The notes under the pieces: generated by a model
Told to the model about the DNA's origin: nothing
Database searches by the model: none
The model's input: the letters and a program-made list of their open reading frames with translations, nothing else
Shown: positions 1 to 15,013 of the stretch, one piece after another
How the letters are laid out: each line of letters starts with the position of its first letter
Position numbering within the stretch: the stretch's first letter is position 1
DNA from: Rotaria macrura
Lineage: Eukaryota > Rotifera > Eurotatoria > Philodinida > Philodinidae
Assembly: GCA_900239685.1 (NCBI GenBank)
Contig: OENT01000464.1
Coordinates: 47,806 to 111,805, forward strand
Direction of reading: 5' to 3'
DNA length: 64,000 bases
Translations under genes and position numbers: made by a program

Positions 1-2406
1 AAAGTTTGCTTGTCAAACATCATACATGCTTGAACAACTCTGTGTAGCAAGCGAAGTTCATATCAAAACTCGGAATGAAAACAATGAATGATTTATTCTG
101 CCGAATAAAATATCTATCGCTGAGTTACAAAATCTCTTGGCAAGAAATGAAATTTATGCAAATACGTCAAGCACTAACAATTAATCGAATTTCTACTTAG
201 TTTTGTCGGAAGAGAAATTCTTTTCGACAGATGGAGTCGAACTCTGTTGATACTTTAAAATAAATAAAAAACTACTTTATTTATTGAGTTTAGATTATAT
301 TTTCCTTCAAATTAAAACTCTTAGAAAAACCAATTGCCGTAGCCAGAAATATTGTTTCTTTGAAAAAGTATATAATACTGAATGCATAAATGAATCACCA
401 ACACTGTGGTAACGATTGGATGGCTTTCTTTCGGACACGCGTGTCGCCATTAGTGAATAAAAAATGCACTGAAGTTTGTATTAAGGATTTCATGAATAAT
501 TTTAACATTACTGTGAATTTGATTGTTTCTAGTAGATTCTTGACTTCAATTGAAATCTTGCTAGTTAAAAATTGATTTCAATCTAGACAAAATGAGAAAA
601 TGTGACATTGAGAAAATATTTCGACAGTTGAACAATTGTACTACAGGGGAATTTTGTACTCTCTACGGATGTATTCATGTAAAAAAATTCATTGAACAAG
701 GAACTGAAATAATGTTTTTTGTGATTCGAATTTTTTATCGTGCATTGCGTTGTTTATAGCTATTTTGTTTCAAAACGTCGGAAAAGTACTTTTTTCCGTT
801 GAAACATCTGACTTCGTTGAATAAGAATCTAGTTAATAGAAAGAGTCTTCTTTGGACCTTTTGCAACAAGAAAGATTTATCTGTTCACTATGAACAGGTC
901 TAGAACATTCTTCATCACATAATCAAACACCGTTAAACATAGTACAAACAAACTAGTGACATGTTCGATTAATTGGTGTGAGCGACTTGCAGATAGATTC
1001 CAGACTTAAATATGTCTGTAAATAAGAAAACAATTTCATCGTAGAAACTAACTCTATCATTTTAGACATATGAAGACGTTAATTAAAATATAAAACGCAA
1101 TGCATTTTACTTCGTGTTAGAAAAAGAGTGCTCCCGGATATGTTATTACCGGACAGAATCTTTTTTCTATGATTCTTGTACGTATTTCATCCAGGGAAAT
1201 AATAAAGTTAAACTGTTGATGAACTTGAGATTTATTTCCATATATCTTGAGTTAGTGCAGTTTCAACAAAATATTATTCTCTATAACAATCAATCGGGTC
1301 TTCAATTCACACTCTAATTGATAGCCTGTTTCATATATAGCTATATCTAGTGTTGCACTGTTCGTTTCTAGCCCAAAATTTTCAAAGTCTGACCACGTTA
1401 AGATAGATCTAGACATTCTACGCCAAGTGAAAAATATTATTTTTCAACATACAGATCTTCAACTTAGTGTAATATTACCGGATTTCATTGTTTGAAATAT
1501 TTAATATTACTATTAACTTTTCATACAGCATCAATGAGATTGTTGTACATTTCATCGATCCGATCAATAACCTTTCAAACATCGAAGTTACAGTTATAGA
1601 TGAAACAAGATTGAAGGGTACTGAAATTCAATTATTATTCTCTTTTCTATATTAAAATAATCAATTGACATCATAAAGTTAACGAAGTTTACATTGGTGT
1701 GTGAGAAAGCAGCTTATGATTGGATTGTTCCAAAACAATAGGTTTTTTTTCTAGTCACACATGATTTTTTCTAGAGTACAAAATGATTTCCATCGAGAAC
1801 CAGAATAATAAATTTGAGGACATTCAGTACTAAAATTTTTGCATGATTTCCATCGAGGAAGAGTAAATTTATATGTTCAGTGGCACACAGTACGTAAGAG
1901 ATTAGTACGAAAATAGAACTATGACGTCGTTCGAAAGATCGATGCATTTTGAATGCCATTTGGTGTTTGCCTCTGTTTTATATCCAATGACACCTATGTT
2001 ACTTAAATTAATTTTTAGTTACACTTGCTTGACTCCCCAGTACTGAATGTTGGCGCGTATTAATATCTAGTTCTAAGTTTCCGCGCTCATCATCCAACAA
2101 TTATTATCGAGGAAGCTTAATTACAGACAATTACGGTTTCCTTTCTTTGAAAAAAAAACTACTTTTAGTTGCAGGGCTTATGCTTAAAATAATTGTTTTT
2201 AATTAAAATATAATACCTCAGTGAATGCACGATTTTTTTGGAATGATTTAATTTTTTGCCATTATTCTCTGTTCGAAACTCTAAGAATATGCAGAAAGAC
2301 ACTCCTTATTCAAAGGCGGTACCTTTTTGATTTCGAAACTAAATATATAAGATTAAAAAACTACAGTAGCATCATAGAATGTGCTTAATTATAGTTGTTT
2401 CAGATC
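1..2406. other. Intergenic / upstream region of PSMD6
   Basis: No gene is visible. The open frames are short, lack coding character and have no recognisable domain. The stretch is AT-rich unique-looking DNA. It contains one small imperfect duplication near 1783-1890. Its right end carries a TTTCAG acceptor 3 nt before the PSMD6 start codon, so an untranslated leader exon or a spliced-leader site is likely; no upstream leader exon can be placed with confidence. Confidence 0.5.
1783..1857. repeat. 15-bp direct repeat, 60-bp period
   Basis: The 15-mer ATGATTTCCATCGAG occurs exactly at 1783-1797 and again at 1843-1857, 60 bp apart. Looser similarity follows each copy (TTCAGTAC near 1823 and CACAGTAC near 1885). 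This looks like an old two-copy tandem duplication of a unit of about 60 bp. Nothing suggests function. Confidence 0.6.
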
Positions 2407-4571
2407 ATGCCTATCGAAGATTTATCGGATGAGGGCCTTCCAAAAGTGCCCAATCTTGAATTGGCACAATTAAAATTCTTAATTACACTTCAACCTAATG
2501 ATAAGACATTGAAAGAAAAATTATTAAATGAAATCAAAGCCAACAATATGACATCATTCTATCTTGAATGTATAAAAGATGGTGAATTAACATCTGACGA
2601 TCAAATTATTCAAACAATGCGTAAAGTCAACGAAGAAAAATTGAAAGAACTCGATAATAAAATTGAGGAAAATGAAAAGGCATTCGGCGAAAGTGAAGTA
2701 CGTGAAAGTTATTTAGCTAAATCGCAATATTTATGTTCGATTGGTGATCGTGAACAAGCATTAACATGGCTAAGAAAAACATACGATAAAACTGTTGCAT
2801 TGGGACATCGGTTAGATTTAATTTTTTATCAATTACGTTTAGGTTTATTTTATATGGATCAAGATTTAATTGAACGAAATTTAGACAAAGCTAAAACGTT
2901 AGTCGATGAAGGTGGCGATTGGGACAGACGAAATCGTATGAAAGTTTATCAAGGTTTACGTGCTATGTCTATTCGAGATTTTAAATCAGCTGCTGAATTA
3001 TTTCTCGATACGGTAGCCACATTTACATCATATGAATTGATGGACTATCAAACATTTGTTACCTATACTGTACTCTGTTCTCTTGTGGCTCTTGAAAGAC
3101 CAAAATTACGTGAAAAAGGTATTCGATCTATATTAGACGTTTTCCTAGTTAGAAATTGATTCGTGAATGTCTATTCGAAGTAAAATTATCATCGAGTTCA
3201 CCTTGGAGTATGAATGAATCGTGAAATAATAGTATAATTTCGAATGATACGTTTAGTAATCAGCTAATATCTTAAAAGAGATCATTTCGTGACAGAAAGC
3301 AATCCAAGATCAACTATTTTCTATTTTGAAATGTCTTAAATGTTGTTGAATATTATAATTTCATTTTTTGGTTTATTAAAAATGAATATAGCTGATTTGA
3401 ACTGAGTTCGTAATTTCTAAGATTTTTCTTTCCTGTGTTATGATATTCTCATTAAAGTTTAAAAGCAGTTTTTTCTTCTTTGTACATTTGAAGTGCATAT
3501 AGAATGGATATCATTTAGAATTATTTAATAATTGAAAACTTCAATGATAATTTTTCATGCGTAAAATAAATTTTATTTTTAAATGACATTCAAATACTTG
3601 TTTTTTCTTGTAGAAAACAGGGATTCAAACTAAAAATTAAAGTTCAGTCTAAAAGGGATTCTTAACATGCATAAAACTATGTTTGTAAGATTTTTTATAC
3701 ATGGCTCTCAAGAGTCGAATCATGACTATTATGATACATGTAACCATGCTTAAAAATGTGCAGAAAACTTAAGCTCATTGATGGTTGAATGTCCTTTTAG
3801 ATTGAATTTTTCAATATACTCTGAGTTCTTTTTCATCCCCGATTATGCAATTTAGAGTTATAACATGAATAGGATTGTTGAATAAGTTAAATATTTACAG
3901 ATTTCTTTCAATTCATATTGGATGCTTCGTTTGGGTATTAGAAGAATGGCGGGCATCTATTTTTAGTTTTTTCATTCTTTCCAAAGATTCTTCCCTAGAT
4001 GCACACGGTAAATTAGATTTTAATGGAATGACTTGCAGCATTTTATCTCTAATTATAGTACTTTTAACATTTTAGCATTATGATAATCATTGACTATGTA
4101 TTTCAATTTGTTTTAGTCATTCGTGGAAGTGAAATTCTTGAAATTCTTCATGGTTTACCATTGATTAAAGAGTACTTGTTTTCACTTTATGAATGCCGCT
4201 ATGCAGATTTTTTTCGCTGCCTAGCAACAATCGAACAAAATTTACTTACTCAAGATCGTTATTTTGCATTGCATGCAACCTATTATGTACGTGAAATGCG
4301 TATTATTGCGTATAATCAACTATTACAATCCTATTCATCATTGACACTCAAAGGTATGGCACAAGCATTTGGTTGTTCGGAAATTTTTCTTGACAAAGAA
4401 TTATCAAGATTTATCGCTAGTGGACGACTTAATTGTAAAATTGATAAAGTTAGAGGAATAATCGAAACGACAAGACCGGATTCGAAAAATTTCCTTTATC
4501 AAGAAGTCATCAAAAAAGGTGATTTATTACTTAATCGGGTGCAAAAATTAAGTCGTGTCATTAACATTTGA
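2407..4571 (+). CDS. PSMD6: 26S proteasome regulatory subunit 6 (Rpn7/PSMD6)
   Basis: This is a non-ATPase lid subunit of the 19S proteasome regulatory particle. Two exons are read: 2407-3118 and 4117-4571, giving 388 residues against 389 in human. The donor AAAAAG|GTATTC and acceptor TTTTAG join in phase to restore the family sequence [15 protein letters not shown]. The N-terminal helical-repeat part includes the near-invariant [14 protein letters not shown] and [17 protein letters not shown]. The PCI domain lies in the C-terminal half and the protein ends [18 protein letters not shown]. The ATG at 2407 is chosen because MPIEDL matches the family N-terminus and the TTTCAG acceptor ends at 2403. 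The single intron is 998 bp. The gene appears intact and identity is essentially certain. Confidence 0.96.
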
Positions 4572-4652
4572 TTAACATTAGTTACATTAAGGGAAATTTC
4601 ACTAGAGACATGTTTAAGTTCGTTTGTTTTTTTTATATAAGAAAGAAATGTG

Positions 4653-4658
4653 AATAAA
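4653..4658 (+). terminator. PSMD6 poly(A) signal AATAAA
   Basis: A canonical AATAAA lies about 80 bp after the PSMD6 stop codon, in a T-rich setting. It is the most plausible cleavage signal for that gene. Such hexamers are common in AT-rich DNA, so position is the main support. Confidence 0.5.
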
Positions 4659-6150
4659 CAAGAATTTTAACGTTATGTTGAATATGTATTTTGTTTTTGT
4701 TTTCGTATGTCACATATATGGCCATAACACCAACATGGAAAACAGCAATAAATCATCAAGAATCGATCAGTGTATCAAATACAAAGTATGAAGCGAAAGA
4801 TCATTTATCTTTTAGTTTAATTTGTTTTTCACACTTCAATAATATGCCAGAATGCATATTTTCAATTATGAGACAGATAATTGCATGATTATTATTGGCA
4901 GACACTTGCTAAAATATTGCATTTATTGACAAGTCACATCTTTTTTTCTTTTCGCCATTTATGATTGTTTTTTTGCAAGTGACATTATTCGATATAGATG
5001 CTTATCTGTCGTTCTATTTTTCTGTAGACACTAACTGTCCTAAGGGAAAAAAAAGAACAGCATGTTGTTTATCATGATGTATTCATTCTATTGATAGGAA
5101 AGGAAAAAATTTTTCATACATTACAATCATCGATTGTCATGTCTGAAAAATATTCATATAAAACACTGATGTTGCTCAGACACTAGATCATATTTTTTCT
5201 ATTCTTAAAATAACTATGCATACAATGCTGATCCAGTTACTGAAAAAATATTATTCTCATATTTGGATATTGGATTTACTTATTTATCTTTACGAATCTC
5301 CGTACTACTAATATAATACTATAACAGTTGATAAATAAAACCATTAACCTTAATTTATATGAAGTACGTAAAAAACTATTATGGCATGGTTTATTTTGAT
5401 ACTATTGATTGCAAACAATAATATAGTTCTTACCGAATTGTTTTTGTTGATTACACCATTTAGCAAAAGAAAAACGAAACTTGTTTTCGCTGAGATTTGT
5501 TGTCCATTATAGATTAATTTCTATTCAACGTTGGCATAAAAAAAACAAGTAACGAGAAAAGTTACTGACAAGAGAAAAAATGCTGTTTGTATTGCGGGTT
5601 ATTTGCCTTTCGCACTCGTCTTATTTTTAACATCGATGACAAGCACAAAACATATTTAATAAGAACTTCCATCTTCGCCTTTTTCAATTGCTTTTTATAA
5701 GTTTGTAGTAATCAGGAATGGTCTGATTTCTACTTGCAGGTAAATGTACTTTTTCTATGGGAACAGTCAACTAGAAATGTTAGTTGTTGTTAATGAACGT
5801 GAAAATGTTTGAAAAATGACTTGTAGGTCTATTATTCACATGCATAACTACAATCCATGAATCAGTAATGAAAGTTGTTTTTACTTTATACCTATTTTAA
5901 CATTATTTTTATTAGAGGAAGAAAGAAAGAAAGTACTGAGAAACTTCTTTAGAATTTGTTATTTAGATCATAGCCATCGAATTAGTCATACATGAATATA
6001 TATTTATAGTAGATGTTTATTTCATTCAAAACTAAATGAATAAAAGACACGTAAGTATCAGCTGATTCAGAGACAAGAGCTAATTTTAAATGTAATCATG
6101 ACATCCACAGCTACGTGGACAATACCTAATTACAATGAATCGTAATTCTA

Positions 6151-6158
6151 TGACGTCA
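6151..6158. promoter_or_regulatory. Consensus CRE TGACGTCA
   Basis: A perfect palindromic cAMP-response element core, about 2.1 kb upstream of the EF-hand gene start. A rough base-composition estimate gives under one such octamer expected per 64 kb, yet a second lies 1.5 kb away. Binding by CREB/ATF-type factors is known for this core; activity here is inference. Confidence 0.4.
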
Positions 6159-7609
6159 ATAAATGTTGACTACTTTTTAATTCCTTGTTTTTTTGGCATT
6201 AACTTTTCGTGACAGGATATTCCAGTAATGAATATAGTGTTCCGTACATTCTAGAATTTTGAGACGGTATTTTGGTCTTTTGCATTTGTTATATTTGCAT
6301 TAGTAATCCACAAATGATAAAGGTACATTTCTTTCTGCCTTGATATTCATCGACATTGATAGATTTTTAGATCTGTTAGTTTAGTAAATCTTTTTGAGGG
6401 GACTCACCAATGAAATGAGTAAATGTTATAGTTTTTTTTCATTTCTTCAAATAAAAATCATTTCTTCACTGCACATTTTTATTTCTTATTACAACGCTAG
6501 GTAAGTAGAAAAAGATAAATTACGCATATGTTGATTGATCGACGTCGCAAGTTGTTAACTCTTCAGTAATTCATCAATAGGCAGAAAACATGTCTTGACA
6601 AGAAAGTTCAATAATAATAATTGATTAACTTAGCGTATCTGTATCGTGCTTGTTATTTCAATTTCAGATTGTCTTTTATTTCCGGATACCAATCAAAGTA
6701 GGAAGACGAAGTTTTCAACAGCTTTCTGACATATAACGAAGCGTAAAAAATCTGACAGTTCTCAACAGATGAACGTCTTGTTGATTACCTCTACATGAAG
6801 ACATTTTACTTAGCTGAAAGACAGCATTCAAAAAGGAATATGCCTACAGTTCTATAGAGAGGCATAGTTTGTCATCAAATATAGAATTCTCCTTTCATAT
6901 TCTCATGTCTCACGCATTAAGAACAATTCTCAACTTATAAAAACACGTAGTCATGTATATGCTTGGGGTTTAAATAACGTCATCATCATGTAGGAGGTAA
7001 GAATGAATTCAATGATAAAACTACAGTAAATGGATCACAATCAATCCTTTGTTTTTTTCAGTAAGTGTATAAAAAATAGAATATAAAAAGTGAAATACAA
7101 TTAAAAACTAAAAATACATCAACATTTTTATGTTGCTAGTAGAATTTTCAAAGGAAAAAAACTATGCCATGCTAAAATGGTATCGTCATAAATCTATTAT
7201 GATGCTATATGCCAATATATATATATACGTAGTAACACTTATAGATATTGTTGACAAAGAAATACAAATTCATTAACCAGCATGCATTTCTTCTGGTCTG
7301 ATGTCATCAATCATTGATATGTAATGAAACTAGATATTAGTAATATGAGACATAGGGAATTAAATTCATTCTTTAACATCCAATAATCATCCGTATGTTT
7401 GTAGAATATGACTTGACTTTCCTTGTTTACTATGCGTCAGAGTACATCGACGCAAATTGTGTCTCTGATTCCATTTTTTAAAAGCCGTACTCAATGTTTT
7501 GTTCTTTTTTTCAATACTAATTTTGTGATTATAATTTAGTGCTGCTTCTGCAGCAAACGCACTGATGCAAGAGGCAAGAAAAACTAGTTGCGAGAGAAAA
7601 AGAAAGCAA

Positions 7610-7617
7610 TGACGTCA
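7610..7617. promoter_or_regulatory. Consensus CRE TGACGTCA
   Basis: The second perfect CRE octamer, about 600 bp upstream of the EF-hand ATG and inside the GC-richer patch that may be the promoter or first exon. It is better placed than the 6151 site to be a promoter element. Function is inferred from sequence alone. Confidence 0.45.
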
Positions 7618-8215
7618 AATAGGTTCCTTTTCTCCTTGAATTGCACGTCACAACTCTCATTTTCATGTTCTGTCTATCTCTTCCGTCTTCTTTACCGTGC
7701 ATTTGTTGATTCATCGTTACTTTTTGATTATTATCAAACATTGTGTAAGTAGTCGTGTACACTAGAAAACATGAGATGTTTAAACGAAAAATTAGTCTAT
7801 GTCGATAATGAGAGAAAAAAAATTATCATTCATCAAACATAGATGGATCTGTGTTTTTTTGTTTTTGTTTTATCAAGGTAACATTGACGTAGGAGAATGG
7901 CTTCTCGTATAGATTAACGACTTCTATTTTTGTCAGAGAAGAAAAAAAGATCAAAAGATTTTTCTTTCCTGATGATCATCGTTCGCAACATAAGGATGCG
8001 TTTTTACATGATGAAAATAGTTACTACTCAGTCTTATTTCATCTTTAGACTGGCCGTCTATATCATCAGGGAATTCATATTCTCACATTTTCTTCTCCTT
8101 TAACCGGCTGTTACCACTAATATGAAAGAAAAAAACTTATTCATAAGAAAATTATCGATTATTTTCTATTTTTCATTTGTTTCAGATTAGAATACAAAGT
8201 TAATTAATTATAATT

Positions 8216-8935
8216 ATGTCGGAAAAATGTCAAATTGTACCAGAACTTGCGGCTGCTGTTCTGGGTGTAACGGAAGAAATTTTAGCTTGTGATGGAAGTC
8301 CATCATTAGATTCGAATCGAATTCGAATCAGATCATCGGGATCGTTAACAAATTCTTCAAATGACTTCCAAGTTCCTTTATCACATTTAAATTCACGAAC
8401 AATACCACAAGTTAACGTACGAAAAGCATTTACATATTTCGATAAAAATCGTGACGGAAAACTAACAATCAAAGAATTCAAATCTGTTATGCATGATTTA
8501 GGTTATAAAACAGTTAACAAACATATAATAAGACAAATGTTTGCGGAAATAAATCGCGATGGTAATCAACATGCACTTACATATAATGAATTCGTTGAAT
8601 TTCTCGAATCGAAACTACTATCATCGCCATTATCATCGTCCTCATCAGCAGCAACAACATCGATTGAAGCTGATACTCATTCAAATTTAGCGGAAGACTA
8701 TAAACTATTATCAGTACCAAAAATGGAATTCGACGTTGAAACATTATTTAATTGTTACGATCTTGATAAAAATGGTTTCATCGAACCTAAAGAATTACGT
8801 AAAGTTATGAAACGTTTAACAGGAAAAAAACTATCGAAACAGGACATCGAGGAAATGATTAATGTAGCTGATAAAAACGGTGATGGACTTTTAGACAAAA
8901 CAGAATTTGCCATTTTGTGCCGTGGTTTTTGTTAA
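8216..8935 (+). CDS. Calmodulin-like protein with four EF-hands
   Basis: A single-exon 239-residue protein. The first ~65 residues are a Ser-rich extension without known motifs. EF-hand pairs lie at about 67-130 and 172-236, joined by a Ser/Ala-rich linker (about 136-152). Loops 1 (DKNRDGKLTIKE, 76-87), 3 (DLDKNGFIEPKE, 182-193) and 4 (DKNGDGLLDKTE, 219-230) keep the canonical 1-3-5-12 ligands and should bind calcium. Loop 2 (about 111-125) starts with Glu and has about three extra residues after its Gly, so it is probably degenerate. It is a calcium sensor of the calmodulin/troponin C superfamily; no specific orthologue is recognised. A TTTCAG acceptor ends 30 nt before the ATG. AATAAA at 9301 fits its 3' end. 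Confidence 0.85.
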   Translation: MSEKCQIVPELAAAVLGVTEEILACDGSPSLDSNRIRIRSSGSLTNSSNDFQVPLSHLNSRTIPQVNVRKAFTYFDKNRDGKLTIKEFKSVMHDLGYKTVNKHIIRQMFAEINRDGNQHALTYNEFVEFLESKLLSSPLSSSSSAATTSIEADTHSNLAEDYKLLSVPKMEFDVETLFNCYDLDKNGFIEPKELRKVMKRLTGKKLSKQDIEEMINVADKNGDGLLDKTEFAILCRGFC

Positions 8936-9300
8936 CGGAAAAAAAACAAAACGTTGTTTCTTTGTACATTGGGGCAGATATAATCAACTTTTTGTTGTTC
9001 AATTTTTCGTTTTTGGTTATTTAATTTTTTTTCTATCATCCTCAACGTTCTTTGTATACAATGTGCAACGTTTTAATCCGTTTGATTCGACAGAGCATAT
9101 CTATATATTGTATTATTTGTAATGTGATCTGTCTATTTTATCCTTCGCATCCCAGGTTAAATTCTTCGCATAGTGAACAACTTTTTTTTGTTTCTTAAAC
9201 ATTTTATGTATGTTTTGCCGATGTTTCTAACTATATTATTTTGAGATTTATAAGTAGTAAAGCGGGGAAAAAAGGACAACTAAATGCACAATAATTAAGC

Positions 9301-9306
9301 AATAAA
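9301..9306 (+). terminator. Poly(A) signal between convergent genes
   Basis: AATAAA about 365 bp after the EF-hand stop and about 40 bp before the end of the PCCB reading frame on the opposite strand. The two genes are convergent with only 411 bp between stop codons, so their 3' UTRs are close or overlapping. Confidence 0.45.
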
Positions 9307-9346
9307 CTATATGTTGTGTCTATAGGTAAAAATAAAAATGAGCAGT

Positions 9347-13401
<4,055 letters not shown>

Positions 13402-15013
13402 CGTATTACTTTTTATTTTAAACTATTGTCTAGAAGAAATGCAGAAATAAAATAATTAGAAAAATAAACACCACTGCGTGTAAAGTTTTATTAATTAATA
13501 TATGAAGAAAAACTCAGATTATTCCTCTATTGTTCATATAATCCGTGACTGACAGCAAAATAGATTGAATGAAAATAGAAAAGTCTTAACAGTTCGAATT
13601 TAAGTTTTGTTTTTCTGCATTACTTTGATCATTAAAATAAATAAAACTTTGACTTTTCGTTGTTGATTCTATTGTATTAAACAAGCAATGAGAAAAGTTT
13701 TTACGACCACGTGTAAACGTGAATTGACTAGTCTTATTGTTAGTGCTGATAAATCTCGCCTTATTAGTCTTCAATTCTTTTTGGTTTCATTTTAAAAAAT
13801 AGGCCACGCTTTTAAACCAATCAATCATTAATCGATAATATTTTAAAATTATTATTAATGAAGAGTAATTTCATTTTCCAACCACATCTATAATTTGATT
13901 TTTACCATCATTGTACGTTATTGAACAGCCAATAAAGAAAAAAAACTTATGAGGATAATTTGATGGAAACTGCTTTTAATACATAGTAACAGTACTATAG
14001 TATATATTTTATAGCACGTTGTATAACCAATAGCTCAATGCTCTTCGTATGATTGTATATGTATTCATGCTTTGCTAATACTTTAAATATGATTACGTCG
14101 TAAATGATCTCATACATACATACAGTCAGTTTTTTGGCTAATTTTCAGAACATGATACGTATGAGTTACGAACAATATGTTGAACACACATTGAAATGCA
14201 ACGAGTGAGTAATTCAATGTTCTCACATTCTGTTTTGAAATTTAATGAAACAATTTCACCATAATGACTGGGACATGGCAGGTAATATAATTGACTATTT
14301 TGTTCGGGTGCATTATTATTAGGACGTACGCATTCAAGAGACAGCCAATATCATGATCGTCAGGAAGACATAAAAAATGCCATTTATGTTATAAGAAATA
14401 TTACATGTAAAATTTGATTTACTCATAGTAATAAGATAATTCACGGAATAAGATCCTCTGCTGCATTGCCTATTGTATTTAAATCAAGAAGAAACTAACT
14501 TGAAAAATTTACGATTAGATCTGCTACTCTAAAGAAAAGAAAATGAATTCAAATTATAATGATTTAACACAGGACTACCTTATGCCTCATTACCATCAAA
14601 AGATACGTTGTTCCTTTCGTCTTAGTACATCACTTGAAGAGTCAGTAAAATACACAGCAAAAACAAACACTTCATTGTAAATCGATACAAAGAAGCGTTG
14701 TCTATGTTGTTCTTTCGTACGTGGCAACAACTAACTGGTATTCTTTCATGCATTTCGTATCATTTTTTATGCCCTCCTGGTGCTTCTCACGTTTCATGGA
14801 TATGTTATACATTGTACGATAAAAAAGAACACAAAAGTGAAACAGTAAAAGAGAAATAGAGATTTCTAATTGAATTTAAAATTACAAAACAGGTGAGACA
14901 ATATAGAAATCTATTTAAATACACCAAAATTATTCGACGAATAAGTTCTAATAGACATGAGCGATCTATAAATATTATATTTTTTTAAAAGCCCATTACT
15001 CGAGTTAGAATAA
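13402..15013. other. Intergenic region PCCB to PKA-R
   Basis: No gene is recognised. Short open frames lack codon structure or motifs. The stretch must contain the PCCB promoter and the 3' UTR of the PKA regulatory subunit gene, both on the minus strand. No repeats of note were seen. Confidence 0.4.

Larger units (their letters stand above)
4572..8215. other. Intergenic region PSMD6 to EF-hand gene
   Basis: No coding sequence is recognised. The left end is the PSMD6 3' UTR. The right end holds two consensus CRE octamers (6151 and 7610). A slightly less AT-rich patch at about 7540-7760 ends in a good donor (TTGT|GTAAGTAG near 7744). Together with the TTTCAG acceptor at 8180-8185, this could mark a non-coding first exon and promoter for the EF-hand gene. 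That is inference from splice-site position only. Confidence 0.4.
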
